Source: Propionivibrio soli (lineage in GTDB: Bacteria; Pseudomonadota; Gammaproteobacteria; Burkholderiales; Rhodocyclaceae). Taken from it: 64,000 nt of DNA. Positions 17,220 through 25,963 of the stretch are shown here, piece by piece (within the stretch, counting starts at the first letter, position 1; each line of letters starts with the position of its first letter). The stretch spans positions 216,101 to 280,100 of the forward strand of contig NZ_JANZKY010000006.1 in NCBI RefSeq assembly GCF_025770765.1, given 5' to 3'. The position numbers and the translations under genes were made by a program. Below the pieces are notes generated by a model. It made no database searches. It saw only the letters and a list, made by a program, of their open reading frames with translations, and was not told the origin of the DNA.

Positions 17220-17975
17220 ATGGAATCCGCTCCTGAGGAATCCTTCCTTTCCCACCTGATCGAACTGCGCGATCGTCTGATCCGCGCTTTGCTTGCGATT
17301 GCGATCGTTTTCGTGTGCCTCTTCCCGTGGGCGAAGGAGCTGTACGCATTGTTGGCGCAGCCTTTGCTGGCCACCTTGCCGAAAGGCGGGCAGATGATCG
17401 CCACGGACGTAGTTGGCGTCTTCTTGGTGCCGATGAAGGTGGCGCTGATGGTTGCTTTCCTCATCGCGCTTCCCTACGTGCTCTACCAGGCGTGGGCGTT
17501 TATTGCCCCCGGGCTCTACGCACACGAAAAGAAACTCGCCTTGCCACTGGTGGCTGCCAGCGTTCTGCTCTTTTTTGTCGGCATGGCGTTCGCCTATTTT
17601 CTGGTGTTTCCGACGGTTTTCGGGTTCATGGCGAAGGTCGCCCCGGAGGGCGTTGCCTGGATGACGGACATCGAGAAATACCTGTCGTTCGTGATGACGA
17701 CCTTCATTGCCTTTGGCGTGACGTTCGAAGTGCCCGTTATCGTGATCGTTCTCGTCAAGGTCGGGATCGTCGAACTGGCGACTCTGCGCGAGTGGCGGTC
17801 CTACGTCATCGTCGGCGCCTTCGTCATCGCAGCGATCTTCACGCCGCCCGACGTGATTTCGCAATTGATGCTCGCGATTCCCCTCTGCCTGCTGTTCGAA
17901 CTCGGCTTATTGATGGCGCGCTTCGTCACCCGACCAGCGGTGGAAGAGAGCGCACAGATCGAGCAAAAACTCTAG
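17220..17975 (+). CDS. tatC: Twin-arginine translocase subunit TatC
   Basis: 251 residues with six membrane helices. It is the core receptor subunit. SFLSHLIELRDRLIRALLAI is the conserved N-terminal start; FVGMAFAYFLVFP, the acidic loop and FGVTFEVPVIVIVLVKVGIV are family signatures. I chose ATG 17220. A TTG three codons upstream (17211) overlaps the tatB stop and is also possible. Last gene of the his-tat block, convergent with the HtrA gene. Confidence 0.95.
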   Translation: MESAPEESFLSHLIELRDRLIRALLAIAIVFVCLFPWAKELYALLAQPLLATLPKGGQMIATDVVGVFLVPMKVALMVAFLIALPYVLYQAWAFIAPGLYAHEKKLALPLVAASVLLFFVGMAFAYFLVFPTVFGFMAKVAPEGVAWMTDIEKYLSFVMTTFIAFGVTFEVPVIVIVLVKVGIVELATLREWRSYVIVGAFVIAAIFTPPDVISQLMLAIPLCLLFELGLLMARFVTRPAVEESAQIEQKL

Positions 17976-17984
17976 GCGGCGGTT

Positions 17985-18014
17985 GCGCCGAATCCAGCTT
18001 GATTCGCTCGGCGC
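17985..18014. terminator. Imperfect hairpin between convergent tatC and htrA
   Basis: GCGCCGAATC (17985-17994) pairs with GATTCG...GCGC (18001-18014), with a four-base bulge. It lies between two converging genes and may end both transcripts. Neither side has a U-run, so this is a weak call. Confidence 0.35.
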
Positions 18015-18020
18015 TAAGAA

Positions 18021-19193
18021 TTAGCGTTCCCGCTTCAGCGGTGGGCGCTTGCCGATGCGGATGGGTGCTTCCAGTGGCGCGTTCTGCCGGCGCAACGTGA
18101 AGTTCACCGTATCGCCGGGCTTCTGGCTGGCAATCAGGTCGAGCATCACCTGCGGATCTTTGATGGGTTTCCCCCCGACGGCGAGGAGGATGTCGCCGGG
18201 CTTGATTCCCCCCTGGTCCGCCGGGCTGCCGCGCTGCACGCCGGCGATAAGCGCGCCGAACGTATTCGGCAGACCAAACGAATCGGCGAGTTCCTGGTTG
18301 ATTTCCTGCGCCTCGACGCCGATCCAACCGCGCGTTACCGTGCCGGTCTGGATGATCTGTTCCATGACGTTCTTGGCGGTCGAGATCGGTATCGCGAAGC
18401 CGATCCCGAGCGAGCCGCCAGAGCGCGAATAGATCGCCGTGTTGATGCCCACCAGATTGCCGCGTGCATCGACGAGCGCGCCGCCCGAGTTGCCCGGATT
18501 GATTGCCGCGTCGGTCTGGATGAAGTTTTCGAAGGTGTTGATGCCGAGGTGCGAACGCCCGAGTGCCGAGACGATGCCCATGGTGACGGTCTGGCCGACG
18601 CCAAACGGGTTGCCGATTGCGAGCACTACGTCGCCCACGACCATGTCTTCCATCTGCCCGAGGGTGATGGCCGGCAGCTTGGTATCCGCCGGCTTCTCTG
18701 ACCCGACGTGCAGGACGGCGAGGTCCGACTCCGGGTCGCCGCCGACGAGCCGCGCCTTCAGCGTTTGACCGTCGTCAAGCGCCACTTCAATCTGATCTGC
18801 GCCGTCGACGACGTGAAAGTTGGTCAGAATGTAACCTCCCTCGCTGACAATCACCCCCGATCCGAGACCGGCGTTGCGCTGGGTTTCGGATTCGGGGCTG
18901 TCACCGAAGAAATGCCGGAAGATCGGATCGTCACTGAGCGGATGACGCGGCGCCCGGATTTTTTGCGACGTGAAGATGTGCACGACCGAAGGCAAGGCTT
19001 TCTTGGCGGCCTCGCGGTATGACGAAGCGTTGCCGCTTGGGGTCGCCACGGGTGCCGATTCCTGCAGGGCGACGACGGCCGGCCCGCCGACTCCGGGTTT
19101 CCCAAGCCATTCGGGTTTCAGCGTGCTGATGACGAAAAGGACGGCAAGACCAACGGTGACGGTTTGTGTGAAAATCAGCCAAAGTCTGCGCAT
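18021..19193 (-). CDS. Membrane-anchored HtrA-type serine protease with one PDZ domain (DegS/MucD-like)
   Basis: 390 residues. An N-terminal hydrophobic anchor (about 5-24) with no clear cleavage site is followed by a trypsin-like domain with catalytic H127 (TNFHVVDG), D157 (ESDLAVL) and S236 (NPGNSGGAL), then a single PDZ domain (about 285-375; GALIAGVQRGSPADQGGIKPGDILLAVGG). One PDZ and a membrane anchor resemble DegS, the periplasmic site-1 protease of envelope stress signalling, more than the two-PDZ DegP. A role in quality control is inference. Convergent with tatC; its start is 16 bases from the divergent Nif3-like gene. Confidence 0.9.
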   Translation of the reverse strand: MRRLWLIFTQTVTVGLAVLFVISTLKPEWLGKPGVGGPAVVALQESAPVATPSGNASSYREAAKKALPSVVHIFTSQKIRAPRHPLSDDPIFRHFFGDSPESETQRNAGLGSGVIVSEGGYILTNFHVVDGADQIEVALDDGQTLKARLVGGDPESDLAVLHVGSEKPADTKLPAITLGQMEDMVVGDVVLAIGNPFGVGQTVTMGIVSALGRSHLGINTFENFIQTDAAINPGNSGGALVDARGNLVGINTAIYSRSGGSLGIGFAIPISTAKNVMEQIIQTGTVTRGWIGVEAQEINQELADSFGLPNTFGALIAGVQRGSPADQGGIKPGDILLAVGGKPIKDPQVMLDLIASQKPGDTVNFTLRRQNAPLEAPIRIGKRPPLKRER

Positions 19194-19209
19194 AGAAAGC
19201 CGGAACCCG

Positions 19210-19959
19210 ATGACGAAACGAGAAGAAGTGACGCGCTACCTGGACCAACTGCTTGATTCCGCGCGTTTCAAGGATTATTGCCCAAACGGTCTACAAGTGG
19301 AAGGTCGCCCCGAGATACGCCACATCGTCGCTGGCGTGACGGCGAATCAAGCGCTTATCGATGCCGCCGTCGAGCGGGGTGCCGATACGCTGCTCGTGCA
19401 CCATGGGTGGTTCTGGCGTGGGGAGGATGGCCGAGTCGTTGGGCTGCGCAAGCGTCGCCTGCAGACGCTGTTGGCCAATGACCTGAACCTAATCGGCTAT
19501 CACCTGCCGCTGGATGGCCACGCCGAGCTTGGCAACAACGCCCAACTGGCGGGGCGTTTGGGATGGATACCCGACGGACGTTTCGGCGATCAGGAAATCG
19601 GTTGGCTTGGCCGCCCCCAGAACCCGTTGCCGCTCGGGAAACTCGGACGAGACATCGCATTGTCGCTCGGACGCGAGCCTCTGGTGATCGGAGAGGCGAC
19701 CCGGCCCGTAGCGCGCATCGCCTGGTGTACTGGCGCCGCGCAGGATTTTTTCGACGAAGCCATCGCGGCGGGCGCCGACGCCTTCGTGACCGGAGAAATC
19801 TCCGAGCGCCATGTGCATACCGCGCGTGAATCGGGGGTTGCGTTCATCGCCGCCGGACACCATGCCACCGAGCGTTATGGTGTGCAGGCCGTGGCGATGA
19901 ACGTCGCCGCTCGCTTCGGCTTGCGTTGCGAATTCATTGATATCGACAACCCCGTCTAA
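19210..19959 (+). CDS. Nif3-like dinuclear metal centre hexameric protein
   Basis: 249 residues. Metal-binding signatures of the Nif3/YbgI family are clear: DTLLVHHGWFWRGEDG, GYHLPLDGHAELGNNAQLA near residue 100, and AAGHHATERYGVQAV near the C-terminus. The fold is related to GTP cyclohydrolase I; the cellular reaction is not established. The start at 19210 gives the usual MTKREEVTRYLDQLL; longer in-frame reading overlaps the divergent protease gene. Its start is 16 bases from the htrA start, so the two promoters must overlap coding sequence. Confidence 0.92.
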   Translation: MTKREEVTRYLDQLLDSARFKDYCPNGLQVEGRPEIRHIVAGVTANQALIDAAVERGADTLLVHHGWFWRGEDGRVVGLRKRRLQTLLANDLNLIGYHLPLDGHAELGNNAQLAGRLGWIPDGRFGDQEIGWLGRPQNPLPLGKLGRDIALSLGREPLVIGEATRPVARIAWCTGAAQDFFDEAIAAGADAFVTGEISERHVHTARESGVAFIAAGHHATERYGVQAVAMNVAARFGLRCEFIDIDNPV

Positions 19960-19973
19960 TTACTGGAGCTTTC

Positions 19974-20660
19974 ATGAACTACGTTTTCCCGCCGGCGCCG
20001 ACTGTGGCGCTCCCCATCGTCGGAAGCGATACTCTTTTCCCGGTTCGGCGCGTGTATTGCGTCGGGCAGAACTACTCCGACCATGTCGCCGAGATGGGCG
20101 GCGACGGGCGCAACCCGCCGTTCTTCTTTAGCAAACCGGCCGATGCGTTAGTGCCAGGGGGCGGCGATGTCGCCTATCCGCCGATGACCGAGAAACTCCA
20201 GCATGAGGTGGAACTCGTCGTCGCGCTTGCGGCTGGCGGTGCGAACCTGACGCCGGAACAAGCGGTGGAGTGCATCTTCGGTTATGCCATCGGCTTTGAT
20301 CTCACGCGTCGCGACCTGCAGGCGAAAGCCAAGGAAAAAGGCCACCCCTGGGAAATGGGAAAAGGTTTCGATCAATCGGGGCCGATCGGCCCTCTCAAGC
20401 CGGCCGATCCGGCAAACCGTGTCGCCGGGGCGGGGGCCATCTGGCTCAAGGTGAACGGCGAGATGCGCCAAAACGGCGACCTTTCGCGCATGACGTGGAA
20501 TGTCCCCGAGATCATTGCCAACCTCTCGCAGTACGTCCGCCTTGCCCAGGGAGACTTGATCTTCACCGGGACGCCGGCCGGCGTGTCGACCATCGTACGC
20601 GGTGACACGCTCGAAGGTGCTATTGCAGGAATCGGCGAGCTGACGATCCGGCTCGTCTAG
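19974..20660 (+). CDS. FAH-family hydrolase (fumarylpyruvate hydrolase-like)
   Basis: 228 residues, the short single-domain form of the fumarylacetoacetate hydrolase family. VYCVGQNYSDHVAEMG is the lid motif. Metal ligands are in LQHEVELVVAL (two Glu) and GFDLTRRDLQ (Asp). FSKPADALVPGG and FTGTPAGV are also typical. Members cleave or hydrate beta-diketo acids such as fumarylpyruvate and acylpyruvates. No gentisate or homogentisate genes are nearby, so the substrate is unknown. TGGAG precedes the ATG. It lies 14 bases after the Nif3-like gene and is probably co-transcribed with it. Confidence 0.9.
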   Translation: MNYVFPPAPTVALPIVGSDTLFPVRRVYCVGQNYSDHVAEMGGDGRNPPFFFSKPADALVPGGGDVAYPPMTEKLQHEVELVVALAAGGANLTPEQAVECIFGYAIGFDLTRRDLQAKAKEKGHPWEMGKGFDQSGPIGPLKPADPANRVAGAGAIWLKVNGEMRQNGDLSRMTWNVPEIIANLSQYVRLAQGDLIFTGTPAGVSTIVRGDTLEGAIAGIGELTIRLV

Positions 20661-20874
20661 TCGTTGTTGTTTCACTCCCGGCTGGCGTTGGAGCGGTACG
20701 GAGCCGACCGGCGAGTTGTTCCGGCAGCCGGTGTGTGGGCCGCCCCTTCCGTGCACGCTCGGCGGGGGCGGTGGTGCCGTCTCCCTGAGTCCTCTCCCAA
20801 TCTCGAATTTGTATGGGCCTATCGAAAAGAATACTGGCTGGTGACCGTTTCCGGCAGCAATCGTGGTTGGGGAA

Positions 20875-22215
20875 ATGACGGGAGCGTTTTGGGAGCAAAC
20901 GCGGCAGATAGCACGGCATGCCGTGCCGATGCTCATCGCCCAGCTCGCGTCGATGGGAATGATGATCATCGACACCGTGCTGCTCGGGCATTACGGCACC
21001 GAGGACCTGGCCGCGGTAGCGGTCGGCAGCGGTATCTACATCGCTGTCCTGTTCGCGCTCGCCGGAATCACACAGGCGGTGTCGCCGGTCGTCGCGCACC
21101 TGAAGGGCGGCAGGCGCGATCACGAAATCGCCGGCGCCTTGCAGCAGGCATTCTGGCTGGCGATTGCTCTGGCCGTTCCCGGCGTCGTATTGATGCTCGC
21201 TCCAGGCGGGCTGCTCGCTTTGTCGAGCATTGATCCCGAAGTCGAGGCCAAGGTACGTGGCTACCTTGCGATGCTGGCGTGGGGCATGCCAGCGTCGCTG
21301 CTTTATCGCACCTTCTACGCCTTTGCCAATGCCCTTGGCCGGCCACGGCCTTTGATGCTGATTTCGTTCGGTTGTACCGTGTTGCACGGCGTCCTGGCAT
21401 GGGCGCTGGTTAACGGCCTCCTCGGCGCAGCGGCGTCCGGGGCGCGCGGCTGCGGCATCTCGAATTCGGTTGCGAGCTGGTTCGCATTTGCCTGTGGTCT
21501 GGTTTATGTAGCCCGGGCGCCGGCACTTGCTCCGTATCGCCTGTTGCGCGGCTGGCAATGGCCACGTTTTGAGGCGCAGCGCGAACTCTTGCGCTTGGGT
21601 CTCCCCATGGGGCTTTCGAGCTTCGTGGAAATTTCGTCGTTTACTCTGATCGCGCTTTTCGTCGCCAGGCTCGGCGCGACGGTCGTCGCCGGGCACCGCA
21701 TCGTGGCCAATTTCGCAGCGATCTGCTACATGCTGCCCTTGTCGGTTGCATTGGCGACCGTGGCCCATGTCGGACAAGCCGCTGGCGGGCGCGACTGGAA
21801 CGGCGCGCGCGCTGCCGCTGCAGCCGGAATGATGATTGCCTCCGTGCTGGCCATGATCTCCGGCGTTCTGCTCTGGCTCGGCAAGAATCCGCTCGTGGCC
21901 GCGTATACGAATGACCCGGCCGTTCGCCGAGTCGCCCTGTCGCTAATCGCTTACGTCGCGATCTACCAAGTCTTCGACGCGTTGCAGACTGTAGCCGCGT
22001 TCGCGCTCCGCGGCTACAAGATCACGTTGGCGCCGATGGTCGTACACCTGGTGTGCTTCTGGGGCGTCGGGCTCGGCGGCGGATGGTGGCTGGCCTTTGG
22101 CCTACCGCAACCGATGGGCGTAGCCGGCTACTGGCTTGGCTCGCTGGCCAGCCTGGTATTCGCCGCCGGGTTGCTTGGCCGCCTGCTCTGGAGCACCGTG
22201 CGCGAGAAAGCTTAG
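20875..22215 (+). CDS. MATE-family multidrug/sodium antiporter
   Basis: 446 residues from ATG 20875 (450 from GTG 20863, also possible). Twelve membrane helices in two homologous halves: the first begins IARHAVPMLIAQLASMGMMIIDTVLLGHYG, the second LLRLGLPMGLSSFVEISSFTLIALFVARLG. It exports cationic drugs or metabolites in exchange for H+ or Na+. Closest in appearance to the NorM branch. No regulator is adjacent. Convergent with the M61 peptidase gene, 21 bases apart. Confidence 0.92.
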   Translation: MTGAFWEQTRQIARHAVPMLIAQLASMGMMIIDTVLLGHYGTEDLAAVAVGSGIYIAVLFALAGITQAVSPVVAHLKGGRRDHEIAGALQQAFWLAIALAVPGVVLMLAPGGLLALSSIDPEVEAKVRGYLAMLAWGMPASLLYRTFYAFANALGRPRPLMLISFGCTVLHGVLAWALVNGLLGAAASGARGCGISNSVASWFAFACGLVYVARAPALAPYRLLRGWQWPRFEAQRELLRLGLPMGLSSFVEISSFTLIALFVARLGATVVAGHRIVANFAAICYMLPLSVALATVAHVGQAAGGRDWNGARAAAAAGMMIASVLAMISGVLLWLGKNPLVAAYTNDPAVRRVALSLIAYVAIYQVFDALQTVAAFALRGYKITLAPMVVHLVCFWGVGLGGGWWLAFGLPQPMGVAGYWLGSLASLVFAAGLLGRLLWSTVREKA

Positions 22216-22236
22216 GAGCCGGCCCTAAGTGCTCGT

Positions 22237-24009
22237 TCAGACGCCCAGCCAGGCGCGGCGCAGGCTGTTCGCTTTCGGTGCGGCGCTTAACCGGGCGGTA
22301 TCGGCGGGCGGCGGATCGAGGCGTACCTGAAAGGCCATCAGCTCATCACGCCGGAATGCGTGAATGCGAACGACGTCGCCCGGCTGCCGCCGCCGCAGAA
22401 CCTTCTCCCATCCACTCGGTGTGGCGCGCAATCCGTCAATGGCGACAATCACGTCAGCGGCGGCGAGCCCGGCTCGCTGCGCTGCGCCACCGTCAAAGAC
22501 ATTGGTCAGCTTAACTTCGTTGCCGTCGCCGGACGTCTTGACTCCCAACGAGGGGAGTTTGCCTTTTTCCCAATCGAGCTTCAGGCCGAACGGCGCGAGC
22601 AGTTTCTTGAGCGGGATGTCGTCTGTCCCGTGTACGGCGTCGGCGAAGAAACGGACGAGCTTGAGCCCAGACACTTCTTCAGCAATCCGTTCGATCCCGT
22701 CTTCCGCGACGCCAAGCCCGGTCTGTCCATGGCGTTGCCATAGCGTGCGCATCACGTGGTCGAGTGATACCTTGCCGGCCGTCTTTGCGCGCAATGTCAG
22801 ATCGAGCGCGAGCGCCACCAGCGCGCCCTTGGTGTAGTAGCTGACGACGGCGTTGGGCGTGTTTTCGTCCGGCTTGTAGAACTTGCTCCAGGCATCGAAG
22901 CTCGATTCGGCGACCGACTGGCGCAGGCGCCCCGGCGTTTGTTGCACACGCGTGATCGTCTTCGCAGTGAGGTCGAGCCAGTCGGGCAGACCGATGACGC
23001 CGCTTCGGATCAGCGCCAGATCGTCGTAATACGATGTGAAGCCTTCGAAGGCCCAGAGCAGGCGGGTATGGTTTTCCCGATTGAGATCATAGGGGGTAAA
23101 AACGGCCGGCTTGATGCGCTTGACGTTCCAGGTGTGGAAGTACTCGTGGCTGCACAGGCCGAGGAAGGTCCGGTAGCTCTCCGGCATCGGCTCCATGCCG
23201 GCGTACGGCAGATCGTTGCGCGAGCAGAGGAGGGCTGTCGATGCCCGGTGTTCGAGACCGCCATAGCCTTCGCCGACGGCGGTGACGAGAAACACATAGC
23301 GGCGCATTGGCGCGGGCTCGCCGAACAACCGGATTTGCCACTCGCAGACGCGCTTGAGGTCGTCCGTCAGTCGTTTCATATCGCAGTCGTGTACGCCGGT
23401 GATCGCGACTTCGTGCGGAACGCCGCAGGCCTCGAAGCGGCCGAGCGAGAAGCGGCCGGCCTCCACCGGATGGTCGATCAGCTCGTCATAGTTGGCGGCG
23501 CGATAAACGCCGAAGCCGTGAAGTCGGGCGGCCCTCTTTTCACCCCGGGCCGGATCGAGCGCTGTGGCGACGCGCCAGTCGGCGTAGTCCTTTCCCTCGG
23601 GTGGCTGGATGTCTACGAGGCACGGCCGGTCCTCCTGTCCAAGCACGCACAGGAAAACGCTGGTGCCGTTGAAAAATGCGTGCGTGGTATCGAGATGCGC
23701 ACCGCGTACCGAGAGATCCCACGCATAAACCTCGCAGATAACGGTAAGCGGCTGCCCGGCGCTGACCGGATCGGCCTGCCAGGTGTGCTTATCGAGCTTG
23801 TTCAGGGCGACCGGCTTACCCCGGGCTTCGGCCCGGATGCTGACGATGTGGCGGGCGAAATCGCGGATCAGGTAGCTGCCCGGTATCCAGGCGGGGAGCG
23901 CGAAGCGCTGTCCACCGGCGTCGGGGTTGGCTACCGTGCAGCGCACTTCGAAACGATGTGCGGCGGGGTCGGCGGGGCGGATGGCGTAGCGAATCGGCTC
24001 GGTCTTCAT
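22237..24009 (-). CDS. M61-family metallopeptidase with PDZ domain (glycyl aminopeptidase-like)
   Basis: 590 residues. An N-terminal beta-rich domain (about 1-170) precedes the zinc peptidase domain with HEYFH at 288-292 (CSHEYFHTWNVKRIKP), third ligand Glu in FEGFTSYYDDL (about 322), and the conserved GGLEHR. A C-terminal PDZ domain spans about 480-575 (GGAAQRAGLAAADVIVAIDGLR). The family is typified by the glycyl aminopeptidase of Sphingomonas. No signal peptide is seen, so it is probably cytoplasmic. Full length. Confidence 0.92.
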   Translation of the reverse strand: MKTEPIRYAIRPADPAAHRFEVRCTVANPDAGGQRFALPAWIPGSYLIRDFARHIVSIRAEARGKPVALNKLDKHTWQADPVSAGQPLTVICEVYAWDLSVRGAHLDTTHAFFNGTSVFLCVLGQEDRPCLVDIQPPEGKDYADWRVATALDPARGEKRAARLHGFGVYRAANYDELIDHPVEAGRFSLGRFEACGVPHEVAITGVHDCDMKRLTDDLKRVCEWQIRLFGEPAPMRRYVFLVTAVGEGYGGLEHRASTALLCSRNDLPYAGMEPMPESYRTFLGLCSHEYFHTWNVKRIKPAVFTPYDLNRENHTRLLWAFEGFTSYYDDLALIRSGVIGLPDWLDLTAKTITRVQQTPGRLRQSVAESSFDAWSKFYKPDENTPNAVVSYYTKGALVALALDLTLRAKTAGKVSLDHVMRTLWQRHGQTGLGVAEDGIERIAEEVSGLKLVRFFADAVHGTDDIPLKKLLAPFGLKLDWEKGKLPSLGVKTSGDGNEVKLTNVFDGGAAQRAGLAAADVIVAIDGLRATPSGWEKVLRRRQPGDVVRIHAFRRDELMAFQVRLDPPPADTARLSAAPKANSLRRAWLGV

Positions 24010-24197
24010 GGGTAACGATAAGTATCGATAAGGTCAGCAGGGGTCATTCTACGTTGGACAACCGAGAGTTCTGAAACCGGTTTGGGTCATGGCTTCGCTG
24101 GCGCGAATACTCCCGTGGCTCGGGAGGTGGCTTCGAGGACGACCGCTGACGTATAGTTATGCGTTTTTGCTTTTTCATCATTTGCAGAGGTAATGAG

Positions 24198-25079
24198 ATG
24201 AACGGGATGAACTGGATGGGCAGGGAGTCGGCCGCGGCCTTGAGAACGGTGAGCAGGATGGGTCGCCTCGCCGCCTCGGCCGCCTGTATCGCGCTGTATT
24301 GCAGTGCCGCGACGGGCGCTGGGCTGGACGCCTTCGCCGGCAAGAAAGGGACGCTCGACATCGCCGGCGGAACGGCCCACATCCCAGTAATGAAGGAAGC
24401 GGCGAAGCGCATCATGCAGGCCAATCCGGAAATCCGCATCACGGTCGGAGCCGGCGGATCGGGCGTCGGTGTGCAGAAGGTCGGCGAGGGGCTCATTCAT
24501 ATCGGCAATACGGGACGCCCGCTGAGCGACGAGGAGATTGCCAAGTACGGACTCAAGTCGTTCGCGTTCGCCATCGATGGCGTCGCGGCCGCCGTGCATC
24601 CGAAGAATCCGGTCAGCAATCTGACACCGGCACAAGTGCAGGACATCTTCGCAGGCAAGATCACCAACTGGAAAACCGTCGGAGGAGCGGACGCCGCCAT
24701 CCACCTCTACACGCGCGACGAGGCCAGCGGCACGCGTGAAGTCTTTTGGGAAAAGCTGCTCAAGAAAGGTTCGATCGTCGAGGCGGCCAACGTGGTGGCG
24801 TCCAACGGCGCGATGAAGTCGGCGGTGAGCGGCGACCCGGGCGCGATCGGTTACGTCTCCATCGGGCACATCGACGAAACGATCAAGGCGCCGACACTCG
24901 ACGGCGTGGCGCCGACCCAGGATAACGCGCGCTCCGGAAAATACCCGATCGTGCGCAATCTCTATATGAATACCAAGGGGGCACCGCAAGGGCTCACCGC
25001 CGCGTTCATCGACTACATCATGGGGCCGGAGGGCGTGAAGATCACGGCCGACGCCGGGTATCTGCCGCTGTCTCGGTAA
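24198..25079 (+). CDS. pstS: Phosphate ABC transporter binding protein, PstS-like
   Basis: 293 residues. Signal peptide (basic start, core LAASAACIALYCSAATGAG) then a PBP-like domain. Ligand-loop motifs fit phosphate binders: GGTAHIPVMKEAA, VGAGGSGVGVQKVGEGLIHIGNTGRPL and RDEASGTREVFWEKLL. The start at 24198 has AGAGG 7 bases upstream and restores a normal signal peptide. It heads pstSCAB; the gap to pstC is 11 bases. It belongs to the short PstS branch also found in archaea and clostridia, not the E. coli type. No phoU or phoBR accompanies it. Confidence 0.85.
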   Translation: MNGMNWMGRESAAALRTVSRMGRLAASAACIALYCSAATGAGLDAFAGKKGTLDIAGGTAHIPVMKEAAKRIMQANPEIRITVGAGGSGVGVQKVGEGLIHIGNTGRPLSDEEIAKYGLKSFAFAIDGVAAAVHPKNPVSNLTPAQVQDIFAGKITNWKTVGGADAAIHLYTRDEASGTREVFWEKLLKKGSIVEAANVVASNGAMKSAVSGDPGAIGYVSIGHIDETIKAPTLDGVAPTQDNARSGKYPIVRNLYMNTKGAPQGLTAAFIDYIMGPEGVKITADAGYLPLSR

Positions 25080-25090
25080 GGACCATCCGC

Positions 25091-25963
25091 ATGCGGCCCA
25101 AGGAGCCATGCGACCGGCGAGGGGCGGACCGTCTCCCGTCGGCTTTGCTTTGTGGCGCCGCCTGCGTTTCTGCGGCTCTCGTCTTTTCGATCTTCGCTTT
25201 TCTCGCCGCGTTCTCGTGGCCTGTCTTGAGCGGCGGGCAACTCGGTTCCTTGCTGTCCTGGCATTGGCGTCCGCTGGCCGGCGAGTTCGGCATCCTGCCC
25301 ATGGTCGTGGGGTCGCTCTGCCTCGCCGGCTCGGCAATGGCGGTGGCGTATCCTCTCGCGCTCGGCGTCTGTTGCTTCGTCCATGGGTGCGGACCGGCGT
25401 GGGCGGCGCGGCCGTTGTTCGTGAGTATTCGGTTCATGACGAGCGTGCCGACCGTCGTGTATGGGCTCGTTTCGGTTTTCCTGCTGGTGCCCGTTATCCG
25501 GGGCGCCTTTTCGGGATCCGGTTTTTCCTGGCTTGCCGCGGCGCTCGTGCTGGCTGTTCTCGTATTACCGACCGTGGTCCTGATCATCGATACCCAATTC
25601 CAGGCCGTGCGTGCAGAAGTGCGTGTGGCCGCGGCGGCCGTCGGTCTTGCGCCGTCGCAGGAAATGCGTCACCTCGTCCTGCCGCTGTCTCGTCGCGGGC
25701 TGGCGATCGCTGCCGTTCTCGGTTTCGGCCGGGCGCTCGGCGATACCCTGATCCCGCTGATGCTGGCCGGCAACGCGCCGCGCGTTCCGGGCTCGCTGCT
25801 CGATTCGTTGCGCACACTGACGGCGCACATCGCTCTCGTCGTCGCGACCGACAGCCACAGCGCCGCTTACAACTCGCTGTTTGCCTGCGGCCTGATCCTT
25901 TTCTTGGCGACGCTGTGCGTGAATCTCGGCGTTCTCAGCGTACGGGGGCGCCGTCTTGGTTAA
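25091..25963 (+). CDS. pstC: Phosphate ABC transporter permease, PstC-like
   Basis: 290 residues, six membrane helices, ABC-2 type binding-protein-dependent permease fold. The EAA-type cytoplasmic loop is AAAAVGLAPSQEMRHLVLPLSRRGLAIAAVLGFGRALGDT. It pairs with PstA, and its last 8 bases overlap pstA. Relative to canonical PstC the loop ends GDTLIPLMLAGN instead of the usual GETMAV, so this is a divergent branch and phosphate specificity is inferred from the operon as a whole. Confidence 0.85.
   Translation: MRPKEPCDRRGADRLPSALLCGAACVSAALVFSIFAFLAAFSWPVLSGGQLGSLLSWHWRPLAGEFGILPMVVGSLCLAGSAMAVAYPLALGVCCFVHGCGPAWAARPLFVSIRFMTSVPTVVYGLVSVFLLVPVIRGAFSGSGFSWLAAALVLAVLVLPTVVLIIDTQFQAVRAEVRVAAAAVGLAPSQEMRHLVLPLSRRGLAIAAVLGFGRALGDTLIPLMLAGNAPRVPGSLLDSLRTLTAHIALVVATDSHSAAYNSLFACGLILFLATLCVNLGVLSVRGRRLG

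Noticed and set aside
22211..22229. CTTAGG/CCTAAG hairpin between the MATE and M61 genes
   Set aside because: Only six pairs with no T-run; too weak to call a terminator.
22939..24015. 358-codon plus-strand frame opposite the M61 peptidase gene
   Set aside because: It is antisense to the zinc-motif-bearing gene and has no start signal or family features.
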